Below are positions 9,701 through 16,604 of a DNA stretch of 63,292 bases, in pieces. The notes beneath the pieces were generated by a model that saw only the letters and a list, made by a program, of their open reading frames with translations, searched no databases and was not told where the DNA came from. How positions within the stretch are numbered: position 1 is the first letter of the stretch; every line of letters begins with the position of its first letter. The translations under genes and the position numbers were made by a program. Source of the stretch: an uncultured Eubacteriales bacterium (GTDB lineage Bacteria > Bacillota > Clostridia > Oscillospirales > CAG-382); NCBI GenBank assembly GCA_934502885.1, contig CAKSUT010000013.1:1-63292 (forward strand), given 5' to 3'.

Positions 9701-10425
9701 TCCGCACACTCTTTTGCAATAGCCCTCTGGGTAAGTTCGTTGCGGAGCCGAATTTCAAACTCGCTTCCGTAAAGGTTCTTTTCACGAGTTATTCGAGGAA
9801 TATAAAACTCTCTTTTTGATTTTTCCGCTTTGTCGGTGGTAAAGGTGGGAGATGTAAAGATAAACCGCAAGTCCTCAATACCCGAAAGGCTCTTTTTCAA
9901 TTCCTCATAGGCATAGATAGAGAAGCAGGCTGCGGCAATTCTCAGCTTGCTTTTCTTTGTTATAGTTTCTTCCAAATCATCACGCAGCCGAAGGTGAATG
10001 TTATCAATCATTTTCGGCATCCCAAACACGTTTTGCGTGTTCTGCATTTGCGGCATAGTTATCTGAGCAGCCGCCTCAGAAGCAAGAGGTTGTGCGTCCT
10101 CATTTGCCGCCTGCTCACCCGGATAATGGATGAGAGAATCGTCAACATCAAAAAAATTCAGTTTCCCTTTTACGGGAAATGCTTTGATTTTACGCACATT
10201 CGTCAGATGCCACTCATAAGCATCCTCGTTTTGGTTGTAGACCGTACTATCAAGATTGGCAACGCAAAGAGCATAACCGGAAAGCATTCCCGGCACTTTC
10301 GGGTTTGCACTGCTGCAAATCAAAAGTTCACCTCTGTGCTTGGTATCCCACGACCGATATTCAATATTTTTCGACCCTCGCAATATTTGTGTTGCGTAAG
10401 GGTTTTTAATTGATATTGCTTTCAT
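6769..10425 (-). CDS. ASCH / PLD-like / SNF2-family helicase fusion
   Basis: A 1218-residue protein starting at ATG 10425 (AGAGG seven bases upstream). Three parts are visible. Residues 1-100 (MKAISIKNPYATQI, then GELLICSSANP) look like an ASCH/EVE-type nucleic-acid-binding domain. Residues about 140-330 resemble the degenerate phospholipase D-like region found in front of many helicases; I do not see an HxK catalytic motif. The rest is an SNF2-type helicase: Walker A ADSVGLGKT near 407-415, DESHNFRN near 496, and a C-terminal lobe with SEGQNLQ and QRFGRVDRIGS. It is the first gene of the operon and has its own promoter. The ASCH fusion suggests sensing of RNA or modified nucleotides; this is inference. 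Confidence 0.88.
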   Translation of the reverse strand: MKAISIKNPYATQILRGSKNIEYRSWDTKHRGELLICSSANPKVPGMLSGYALCVANLDSTVYNQNEDAYEWHLTNVRKIKAFPVKGKLNFFDVDDSLIHYPGEQAANEDAQPLASEAAAQITMPQMQNTQNVFGMPKMIDNIHLRLRDDLEETITKKSKLRIAAACFSIYAYEELKKSLSGIEDLRFIFTSPTFTTDKAEKSKREFYIPRITREKNLYGSEFEIRLRNELTQRAIAKECAEWIKQKAIFKSNTTSQVVPGFLNVLSDNDQYTYMPFNEFTTVDLGCERGNYAYNFTQRLSYPMSKSYIDLFEQLWNDKQNFQDVTDRVIENITAVYNENSPEFIYFITLYNIFNEFLEDVSEDTLPNEATGFKDSKVWNMLFNFQRDAALAIINKLEKYNGCILADSVGLGKTFTALAVIKYYESRNKSVLVLCPKKLSNNWNTYRDNYINNPLAEDRLNYKVLYHTDIGRTHGMSNGTDLSRLRWDTYDLVVIDESHNFRNGGKLDSEDGEKENRYTTLLKQVIRKGVKTKVLMLSATPVNTRFNDLKNQLQLAYEGDSSLLDSKLKTTHTIDDIFRNAQKAFNTWSKWEPCDRTTDNLLRMLDFDFFEVLDSVTIARSRKHIEKYYDTTSIGKFPERLVPKSHTPHLTDLKDAISYNEIFEQLTKLNLDIYRPSHYILPSRMEKYAELYGDNKVNVGFTQASRELGIRRLMAINLMKRMESSVYSFNLTLRRIKELIGTTIESIDDYENTVGATVNLTDISGVDEYDLDDQNSDDFASIGRKVQIDLADMDRLSWRGELAKDREILELLTIMVDDITPEHDSKLQELLEDLSNKVEHPINEGNKKVIIFTAFADTAMYLYDNVSAFMLKKYGLHTAVVTGSVEGRTTAKLKRTDMNTVLTCFSPKSKDRDMFDSIPKVDIDILIATDCISEGQNLQDCDYLINYDIHWNPVRIIQRFGRVDRIGSRNKVIQLVNFWPDITLDEYINLKSKVETRMKIVDMTATGDDNILSDEEKHDLEYRKTQLKRLQEEVVDIEDMSSGISIMDLGLNEFRLDLLEYIKHHPELEHTPMGLHAVAPASKDCPPGAVFVLKNREQSINIDNKNRLHPFYMVYIGDDGDVVCDYLQPKKLLDTMHLLCRGKDKPIEALYHRFNGETDDGRNMSEISELLSESINSIIDVKEENDIDSLFKSGGTSALLSQVSGLDDFELICFLVVK

Positions 10426-10468
10426 TCTTCTACCTCTTCTCAAAAAGTTGATACTTTCGCCACTTCAC

Positions 10469-10497
10469 ATTATACCGTACCGAGTGTCCGATATAAA
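10469..10497 (-). promoter_or_regulatory. Probable promoter of the defence operon
   Basis: On the minus strand, TATAAT (10469-10474) lies 17 bases after TTTATA (10492-10497), which matches four of six bases of the -35 consensus. The -10 is 44 bases upstream of the helicase ATG. A heptamer CACTCGG occurs twice around the -10/-35 region and could be a regulator site. Confidence 0.5.
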
Positions 10498-11108
10498 GTA
10501 CTCCGAGTGCAGCAGCTTTTCTTTTGTATAAAAATTCCATTCAATGTACTGCAATACTGCATTTTGTACCTGTGCTAACCGTTTTCCGATACCGCATTTA
10601 GTTCATCACAGTACTAAAACCAAGAAGATTATACCATAATTCTGAAATAATATCAAGTGTATGTTATAACATTTTAAAGATTGTTGTTCTCACAGGATGC
10701 GAAATTTGCGGACAGTACATAAAGCAAAAGCACACCACGTTTATTGCAGACTGGTGTGCGTACACGGACAAGTTTTCGTCCGGTGAAAACAAAACACGTT
10801 TATAAAAAATCTTTTGTATCTTAACCGTGTATGCGGTTTTCCTATCGAAATGTTTAAGTATTAGACGGCGGCTGTTGGCGAGTAAACAAAAATATACCGT
10901 TATTTTCATCAATTACATCAACGTCGAGCCAACTCGGCAAGCCTTTTATGCAATTTTTGATTTTTTCAAAAGCTTTCCTCCGTATACAGTTCCGTACTGT
11001 CAAAAACTATGAGTCGCACCGTTGCTGTAATGACATGATTATATGTTATTTCCGCTTCAAATCAAGCAGATACTTGTTAATGCACCGCTGTTCCTTACGT
11101 TTCAACTG
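10498..11108. other. Intergenic region of about 600 bases without a confident gene
   Basis: No convincing gene was found. On the minus strand 10854-11003 holds a protein-like open frame of 49 codons (TTG start, containing PSWLDVDVIDENNG) but no good ribosome binding site, so it may be the remnant of a lost gene. A promoter-like pair (TTGATT at 11060-11065, TATAAT at 11038-11043, minus strand, spacing 16) points toward it. On the plus strand near 10690-10800 a short open stretch contains CEICGQY but no start. This is the border between the defence operon and housekeeping genes and may be an old insertion boundary. Confidence 0.4.
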
Positions 11109-12311
11109 CTACGGCCCCATAAAAGAAATAAAATCGCCATCTTCTGCTTCTTTCATCATTCGCCTCATGCGGCGGACGAAACGTTCGTAAAAATCAATGG
11201 CGACTCCTATGTTTTCACGAACAAAACGCTTCTCCTCTTTCTCTGACACAAAACCGTCTCCGCCGAAGGAACTGTACTTGAAGCGGCTTTTCAGCTCATC
11301 CAAAAGCGGATTATCATAGTCGCATTTCAAAAGATTGGCGTAATACTCAATTTCGTCAAGCATTTTTTCCATGCTTTCATATGTGTAAAAGTTGTATTCG
11401 AGATTCCACTGAAATCCATATTGAGAACCCTCACTGCGCAAATCGCCGTAATCGTAGTCGTAATCGAAGTATTTTTCAAGAAAAACGTGCAGAAACTCGT
11501 ATACATAGTCCTCTTCAATCGATATTTCGTGTTCGCACAATTCCTCCGGTTCGCAGGGTTGTTTGTCTGTGTAACGAACGGGCATAATCCAAAAGTCACT
11601 GCCGCCGTTGTTGCCCTCATCAATAACAATCTGAATGCGGCCGTTTGCGATTTTTTTCATTTCGGAGCAGGTAATGCTGCTATCGCTTTTAAACAAACTG
11701 CCGACTTCCATTCCGAATTGAAAGGAATCGCTCCATTTTTGGTGAAAATACAACGATATTTCACCGTCTGTCAGAAAGCTCCAGGTGACGCTTTTGACGG
11801 GAAAATCACAGCCGTCGCAGTACAGTGTCTCGGTCGTCGTCTCCTCGGCAAAAGCCTCCGTTATCGAACAGCCGGACGCTCGCCTGAACATTGCCTCGGA
11901 GTCGAAATTTGAGTGATTCAACCCGTCAACCGCCGTGGGAGATATTTGATTCGCGGTCATCAGAAGCCCCCAAGATTTATCCGGTCTCCCCTTATCCGGC
12001 TTGATTTCAAGAGTGCTGTTGTCCTCGAAAACAATCACAACCGGTTCGCACAGAGACACCTTATACGGAAACGGCACATCGTCGAGCGGATACTTTCCCG
12101 AATTGACATCCTCGAGTTTAAAGCCGTAATTGATAAGAGCTTGGAATGCGTTTCGTTCAAGCTCCAAAGCCTCAAGCTCGCGCGCTTCGCCTATTGCATG
12201 AACACATTTTATCTTTTTTCCGATCACTCCGAGCTTCTCCAAAGCTTCGTTTATCTGCTTTACCGTTTGGCAGACTTGCGGTTTCCAATCGTATTTTTCA
12301 AAACAAACCAT
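11109..12311 (-). CDS. Hypothetical acidic protein, 400 aa
   Basis: I do not recognise this protein. ATG at 12311 has GGATG eight bases upstream. The product is acidic, has no signal peptide or membrane segment, and contains paired cysteines (YCDGCDF near residue 165) and a run rich in aspartate and tyrosine (FDYDYDYGD near residue 290). The C-terminus is basic then acidic (ERFVRRMRRMMKEAEDGD). It follows the metallophosphoesterase by 55 bases on the same strand, so the two may be one operon. It lies just outside the defence operon and reads in the same direction toward it. Confidence 0.7.
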   Translation of the reverse strand: MVCFEKYDWKPQVCQTVKQINEALEKLGVIGKKIKCVHAIGEARELEALELERNAFQALINYGFKLEDVNSGKYPLDDVPFPYKVSLCEPVVIVFEDNSTLEIKPDKGRPDKSWGLLMTANQISPTAVDGLNHSNFDSEAMFRRASGCSITEAFAEETTTETLYCDGCDFPVKSVTWSFLTDGEISLYFHQKWSDSFQFGMEVGSLFKSDSSITCSEMKKIANGRIQIVIDEGNNGGSDFWIMPVRYTDKQPCEPEELCEHEISIEEDYVYEFLHVFLEKYFDYDYDYGDLRSEGSQYGFQWNLEYNFYTYESMEKMLDEIEYYANLLKCDYDNPLLDELKSRFKYSSFGGDGFVSEKEEKRFVRENIGVAIDFYERFVRRMRRMMKEAEDGDFISFMGP

Positions 12312-12366
12312 TCCGCTTTCATCCTTTCGACAAAATTAATCCTTGAAAATTTCCTTGTATAATCAA

Positions 12367-13092
12367 CTATATCTCAACTCTCTCGAACATATAAACGCAC
12401 TTTTCGGTTGTTCCGTTCGGGTAGGTTTTCGTGTAAGACTTATGCAGATGACCGTGAATGTGCCATGTCGGAGCATTTTCCGAAATATACTGCGTTATGC
12501 CGATGAGCCCGGCATGAGAGACGCTGCAATTGCTGCTTTCAAAAGCGGCGTCGTGAGTCAAAAGTACGTCGGCACTCGCCAAATTGCGGAATTTCTTCAG
12601 GCTTTCATACTGAGTGTGAGAAGGAAATTTCTCGTTTTTGTACCGAAAGCTTCCGCTAATTCCGGCAAAGGTAACTCCCGAATATGCGACCGACTTGCCG
12701 GATATTTCCCGTACGCCGAAGCTCTCGAACAGACCGAATGCGTCGTGATTCCCGGTCACGGCAAGAATCTTCTTTTTCGGCACTGCCGTCAGTATCAGCC
12801 TGACGTCGTCGGACGAAACGTCGCCGAGTATTACGCACAGGTCACACTTTGAAGCCTTTTCGGCGAATAAACGGAATTTTGCGTCTGCCTCCGCGAGACT
12901 CCCGTGTGTGTCGGCAACGGCAAGCAAAGAAATGCCAAAGCTTCGCGGAACTGTCGGCTTGGCATTTTTTCTTAAGGTTGCGGCGTATTCATCGTATTTT
13001 GCAAGCTCAAACACTCCGAAATGCTTTGCCTCCGACATGAATTTATTGTCCGATGAGAAGAGGTTTTTCACGGCTGAAAGGTGAAACGGCAT
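12367..13092 (-). CDS. Calcineurin-like metallophosphoesterase
   Basis: A 241-residue protein with the full set of metallophosphoesterase motifs: ADTHG, LGDVSSDD, TGNHDAFG, LLTHDAA and HGHLHKSY, which bind two metal ions. Members hydrolyse phosphodiesters or phosphomonoesters; the substrate cannot be told here. Residues 1-50 before the first motif are not part of the core fold and resemble no domain I know. Start ATG 13092 has AAGGAGG at the right distance. The next gene downstream on the strand is the unknown 400-aa protein. Confidence 0.88.
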   Translation of the reverse strand: MPFHLSAVKNLFSSDNKFMSEAKHFGVFELAKYDEYAATLRKNAKPTVPRSFGISLLAVADTHGSLAEADAKFRLFAEKASKCDLCVILGDVSSDDVRLILTAVPKKKILAVTGNHDAFGLFESFGVREISGKSVAYSGVTFAGISGSFRYKNEKFPSHTQYESLKKFRNLASADVLLTHDAAFESSNCSVSHAGLIGITQYISENAPTWHIHGHLHKSYTKTYPNGTTEKCVYMFERVEI

Positions 13093-13147
13093 AATCTTTC
13101 CCTCCTTGTTGACATAATATTTTGCCGTGAGACGGTTATCCGTATCG

Positions 13148-13164
13148 TGTATACTTATTATACA
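13148..13164 (-). promoter_or_regulatory. Inverted repeat overlapping a -10 element before the phosphoesterase gene
   Basis: TGTATA and TATACA are separated by five bases; read on the minus strand the same bases include a TATAAT. The site lies about 60 bases upstream of the phosphoesterase ATG. It could be a promoter with an operator on the -10, but no good -35 is visible. Confidence 0.35.
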
Positions 13165-13332
13165 TCTTTATGTGTACAATAAAATGTACTTATTTGAAAT
13201 TTTCCGAACAAATTTATCGTCATGATTTAATAAATGCATATAACTGACTTCGGCAAAACTTTTTGAATAAAACCGCAAACTTTACAGAAAATAATGTTGT
13301 AAAAGAAAAGAAAAAGGAGTTTTATATAAATA

Positions 13333-13878
13333 ATGAAAGCTACAGGAATAGTGAGAAGAATAGACGACCTCGGACGTGTGGTCATACCGAAAGAAATCAG
13401 AAGAACCATGAGAATACGAGAGGGCGATCCTCTGGAAATATTCACGGATCGCGACGGCGAGGTAATTTTCAAGAAGTATTCGCCCATAGGCGAGCTTTTG
13501 GGCTTTGCGTCGCAGTACGCCGACACCCTCTGCAAGACCTGCTCATACCCAATTGTGATAACCGACCGCGACTCCGTCGTCGCCTACGCCGGGCTTCCCA
13601 AAAAAGAGGTCGCCGACAGAAAGGTTTCACCCGACATTGAGGAAATCATGGAGTCTCGAAAGCTCTTCACAAGGCGTGAGGGCGAACACGCAAAATACCC
13701 CGTTGACAGCCTCGAAAAATACGAAATATCCTGCGCCATGCCCATTATCTCCGAGGGAGATATTATAGGTGCGGTCATGTCGATACTCCCCGAGGGCGGC
13801 GCCGGCGTCCCCGACGACACCGAAATCAAGCTCATTCAGACTGCAGCCGTTTTCTTGGGAAAACAGCTCGAGGCGTGA
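13333..13878 (+). CDS. spoVT: Stage V sporulation protein T (AbrB-family transcription factor)
   Basis: The 181-residue product begins with the AbrB swapped-hairpin DNA-binding domain (MKATGIVRRIDDLGRVVIPK, then RTMRIREGDPLEIFTD) and has a GAF-like regulatory domain from about residue 55 to the end, which is the SpoVT layout and length. SpoVT modulates late forespore gene expression in endospore formers. A GGAG lies 13 bases before ATG 13333, rather far. A TGAATA at 13264-13269 could be the -35 of a forespore sigma factor promoter, but no clear -10 follows. A strong terminator follows the stop. Confidence 0.93.
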   Translation: MKATGIVRRIDDLGRVVIPKEIRRTMRIREGDPLEIFTDRDGEVIFKKYSPIGELLGFASQYADTLCKTCSYPIVITDRDSVVAYAGLPKKEVADRKVSPDIEEIMESRKLFTRREGEHAKYPVDSLEKYEISCAMPIISEGDIIGAVMSILPEGGAGVPDDTEIKLIQTAAVFLGKQLEA

Positions 13879-13881
13879 GGG

Positions 13882-13919
13882 CGAAAAGCGGAGCTTTCGG
13901 ATGAAAGCTCCGCTTTTCG
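13882..13919. terminator. Strong hairpin terminator after spoVT
   Basis: CGAAAAGCGGAGCTTTC is followed by a four-base loop and its perfect complement: a 17-bp stem rich in G and C in the centre and ending in a TTTT run. It can act in both directions. The left arm recurs at 27888-27896 in front of a second hairpin array. Confidence 0.85.
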
Positions 13920-13927
13920 AGTTAAGT

Positions 13928-14045
13928 CGTTCCTTCGGAACGAGAGAAGCGCAAGCATAGCTTGCGAGAAGGACTTTGCTCCGCAAAGCGTGAAGTTTGT
14001 GCTTCGCACAAGTTGTTGTCGAAAACCGCCGAAAGGCGGTTTTTC
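13928..14045. repeat. Array of short hairpins (UUCG-type loops)
   Basis: Five small hairpins follow each other with spacers of 3 to 10 bases: CGTTCC/GGAACG (13928-13942), CGCAAGC/GCTTGCG, CTTTGC/GCAAAG, TTGTGC-TTCG-CACAA and AAACCGCC/GGCGGTTT. The stems differ in sequence but share the layout and the spacers agaag and gtgaagt. The array is related to that at 27903-27984. Confidence 0.75.
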
Positions 14046-14197
14046 AATTGAAAATTGAGAATGGAAAATGGAGAATTGATGTCGAAAAACGCTGAAGCGT
14101 TTTTCTTCATTAAATTATATGGTGCTTACCGATTGCTACGGTTCTGCGGTGAGAAAACGATAACCGCCGCACTACGGTACGCCATGGAGAAAGTGCG
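14046..14197 (+). repeat. Interspersed element B, copy 1
   Basis: The module runs from an ATTGAGAATGG-like stretch through a hairpin (AAAAACGC/GCGTTTTT) and TTCTTCA to GGTGCTTACCGATTG, TTCTGCGGTGAGAAAAC and TACGCCATGGAGA. Parts recur at 20688-20904, 26821-27055, 57823-57946 and 63049-63130, in either orientation. Confidence 0.75.
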
Positions 14198-14266
14198 CAT
14201 CTAAATTACGCACCACCCAAGAACCTTATCTTTGCAGAATTAAATCAAACCTACCGTAGAATGGGC

Positions 14267-14319
14267 GGAGAGAAATTACGGAGCGCAAAGCGGCACAAAG
14301 CGCGCAGTAATTTACTCTC
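14267..14319 (+). repeat. Interspersed element D, copy 1 (framed hairpin)
   Basis: GGAGAGAAAT (14267-14276) and ATTTACTCTC (14310-14319) form the outer stem; the inner bases (TAC...GTA, AGCGC...GCGC) are complementary but differ from the other copies. Followed by a second hairpin with GGACGC/GCGTCT. Confidence 0.75.
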
Positions 14320-14431
14320 GCACAGGACGCGGAGCGTCTGCGCAGAAGTCGCGCAAAATTGCGTAAACGGACGAGCGTAAAAAGTTTAGTCCACACAAAG
14401 TCTGAATTCAAATAAACGCTATGTAGAACAA

Positions 14432-14487
14432 GGAGAGAAATGCCGAGTGCAGACGCAAAGCGTCGAAAACACTCGGCATTTACTCTC
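14432..14487 (+). repeat. Interspersed element D, copy 2 (framed hairpin)
   Basis: Outer arms GGAGAGAAAT and ATTTACTCTC with inner stem GCCGAGTG/CACTCGGC and GACGC/GCGTC. Directly followed by the hairpin GTGCGGAC/GTCCGCAC. Preceded by TATGTAGAACA, similar to the flank of copy 5 at 61260. Confidence 0.8.
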
Positions 14488-14670
14488 GTGCGGACTACGA
14501 AGTGTGTCCGCACAGACGACTTTCGTATTTTGTTCGGTTAGATGTGTTCATGTTTGCGGCGGGAGACAAGCCCCCACCCTACAAGGCGACGCCGCAAGCG
14601 GCTTTCGCGGAAGAAAATGCTTCGTAAACTCGCATTTTTTCCACATACCATAGAGCGTTGGTATAATCTC

Positions 14671-14782
14671 TAAGAACTTTCCATTTCAAGGCGACAGCCT
14701 TGAAATAGGCAAAAGTTCTTTTGGCGAAAGCCGCTTTGCGGCGTCGCACGTTTCTTTCAAGAAAAGGACACTCCCGTACCCC
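14671..14782 (-). repeat. Interspersed element A, copy 1 (gene-end element, after galE)
   Basis: Read on the minus strand directly after the galE stop: GAGTGTCC, TTTTCTTGAAAGAAA, a GCCGC-rich hairpin, AAAAGAACTTTT and the hairpin ATTTCAAGGC/GCCTTGAAAT. The first 35 bases recur at 61166-61202 after the acetyltransferase gene. Confidence 0.8.
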
Positions 14783-15787
14783 TTACTCGAGACCTATCGA
14801 CTTTTTGGTAAAGTTCCAGCTGCTGCGGCACATATCGTCGATATCATGCTCTGCGACCCAGCCGAGCTCCTCCTTAGCCTTGGTGGCGTCGGCGTAGTTC
14901 TCCGCAACGTCTCCGGGACGGCGTTCCTTGATAACATACGGAACGTCAACTCCGTTTGCCTTGATGAAAGCGTGAACGATGTCAAGAACGCTGTAGCCCT
15001 TGCCCGTGCCGAGATTGTATACGCGGCAGCCGCCCATGTGCTCGATAGCCTTGATGTGTCCGACCGCAAGGTCAACGACGTGAATGTAGTCGCGCACACC
15101 CGTGCCGTCGGGAGTCGGGTAGTCGTTGCCGAATACGTTGAGAACCGGAAGCTGCTTCGACGCTACCTTAGTGATATAGGGCATGAGGTTGTTCGGAATA
15201 CCGTTCGGGTCTTCGCCGAGAAGTCCGCTCTCATGCGCTCCGATCGGGTTGAAGTAACGGAGTATCGTCACATTCCATTCATTGTCAGCCTTGTAAATAT
15301 CCTTGAGTATACCCTCGATGAAAAGCTTCGTGCTTCCGTAAGGATTCGTCGTCGAAAGAGGGAAATCCTCCTTGAGCGGCACGGTCTTCGGTACGCCGTA
15401 AACCGTCGCGGACGACGAGAACACTATGTTCTTGCAGCCGTGAGCCGCCATGGACTCGCAGAGAATGAGAGTTCCGGTGATGTTGTTGTGATAGTAGAGA
15501 AGCGGCTTTGCGCACGATTCGCCGACTGCCTTGAGTCCTGCAAAGTGAATAACCGCGTCAATCTTGTTTTCCTCGAAAATTCTGTCCATTGCGGCTCTGT
15601 CGAGTATGTCCGCTTTGTAGAACTTGCACTCCTTGCCGGTTATCGTCTTTATCTTGTCGAGAACCTCAATCTTGGAGTTTGAGAGGTTGTCCGCAATTAC
15701 GACTTCGTAGCCGTTCTTCAGAAGCTCAACGCAGGTGTGCGAGCCGATGTAGCCCGTGCCGCCCGTTACGAGTATTGTCTTTGCCAT
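14783..15787 (-). CDS. galE: UDP-glucose 4-epimerase
   Basis: A 334-residue short-chain dehydrogenase-type epimerase. It shows the NAD-binding GGTGYIGSH at 9-17, the active-site SSSATVYG at 124-131 and the catalytic Y150-x3-K154, plus the typical GalE regions GTLILCESM, LRYFNPIGAH and RDYIHVVDLA. It interconverts UDP-glucose and UDP-galactose for galactose use and envelope polysaccharides. Start ATG 15787 follows AAAGGAAG. It is the last gene of a minus-strand cluster and begins 31 bases after the SGNH esterase, so both are probably co-transcribed. A repeated element (A) begins directly after its stop. Confidence 0.96.
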   Translation of the reverse strand: MAKTILVTGGTGYIGSHTCVELLKNGYEVVIADNLSNSKIEVLDKIKTITGKECKFYKADILDRAAMDRIFEENKIDAVIHFAGLKAVGESCAKPLLYYHNNITGTLILCESMAAHGCKNIVFSSSATVYGVPKTVPLKEDFPLSTTNPYGSTKLFIEGILKDIYKADNEWNVTILRYFNPIGAHESGLLGEDPNGIPNNLMPYITKVASKQLPVLNVFGNDYPTPDGTGVRDYIHVVDLAVGHIKAIEHMGGCRVYNLGTGKGYSVLDIVHAFIKANGVDVPYVIKERRPGDVAENYADATKAKEELGWVAEHDIDDMCRSSWNFTKKSIGLE

Positions 15788-15818
15788 TTCGATTACTTCC
15801 TTTCAACTGTGATTTATC

Positions 15819-16583
15819 TCAAAGTTTCATGAGTTCTTCAAATATAAAGCGCGCCGTCATTTCCGCGCCCTTCGGCGACGTATGGCACATATCGCCCTTG
15901 CGGTCGCTCAGCCAGTCGCCCTGACCGTAGTGTTCTCCGCCGACCTCAAGATGATTCATCCAGAGAGCGTGAACGTCGATAAATCCGAACCCGCACTCTT
16001 CCGAAAGCTCGCGCACTCGCGCGCAGTACGGGTCAAGCCGACTCTCGGAACTGTCGCCCGTGTCGTTGTAGGTCGGAGTGAGAAGCACAATTTCGGTGTC
16101 GGGATTTTCCTTTTGTATAATGCCGATAAGGCGGCGGTAGTTTTCCTTGAACACGGCGTCCGTGACGTACTTTTTCGGGTCCTCGGAGAGAGCGTCGTTT
16201 ATGCCGCACATAACGGTTGTGACGTCGGGACGGAAGCCCGCAACCTCGCCGGTGAAATCGTCCGCTCTGTTCATGAGCCTTTCGACGGTGTTTCCGCCGA
16301 CGCCGTTTCTTATCACATTTACGCACCCGACCTCGCCGAAGCGGACAAGTATAGGACCGTCGAAGCCGTCGAGAGGAAGCATTTCACCCTTGACTCTGCC
16401 GTCGTAACGCATTACGCACGCTTCTTTAAACTTTTCCGCAAAGCACGACGCCAGCTTCGCGGTGTAGGTCTCCTCCGGGCGGCAGTGATTAGTTCCCTGC
16501 GTTACGCTGTCACCGACGCATTGGAGGGTGAAAATGCCGCCGACCTTTAACCTCTCTCGTATCGTTTCGCATAGATTGGGCAT
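15819..16583 (-). CDS. SGNH/GDSL-type hydrolase
   Basis: 254 residues with the SGNH blocks in order: GDSVTQGT with the nucleophile S26, the oxyanion glycine in NGVGGNT, CGINDA (block III asparagine) and the block V DMCHTSPKG with the D-x2-H pair. No signal peptide is evident, so it probably acts in the cytoplasm. Family members are esterases, often removing acetyl groups from carbohydrates; the link to galE fits a sugar substrate, but that is inference. ATG 16583 has GAGGAG upstream, 21 bases after the binding-protein gene. Confidence 0.88.
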   Translation of the reverse strand: MPNLCETIRERLKVGGIFTLQCVGDSVTQGTNHCRPEETYTAKLASCFAEKFKEACVMRYDGRVKGEMLPLDGFDGPILVRFGEVGCVNVIRNGVGGNTVERLMNRADDFTGEVAGFRPDVTTVMCGINDALSEDPKKYVTDAVFKENYRRLIGIIQKENPDTEIVLLTPTYNDTGDSSESRLDPYCARVRELSEECGFGFIDVHALWMNHLEVGGEHYGQGDWLSDRKGDMCHTSPKGAEMTARFIFEELMKL

Positions 16584-16604
16584 TGTTTCATCTCCTCGGA
16601 AAAA

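Noticed and set aside
1..10497. Interpretation of the defence operon as a DISARM or BREX system
   Set aside because: The hallmark genes (DUF1998 protein with PLD nuclease for DISARM; PglZ, BrxC for BREX) are not seen in the window, although genes further left are not visible.
10690..10800. Plus-strand stretch with CEICGQY as a possible zinc ribbon of a recombinase
   Set aside because: No start codon or ribosome binding site, only one CxxC, and only about 65 open codons; not enough for a gene call.
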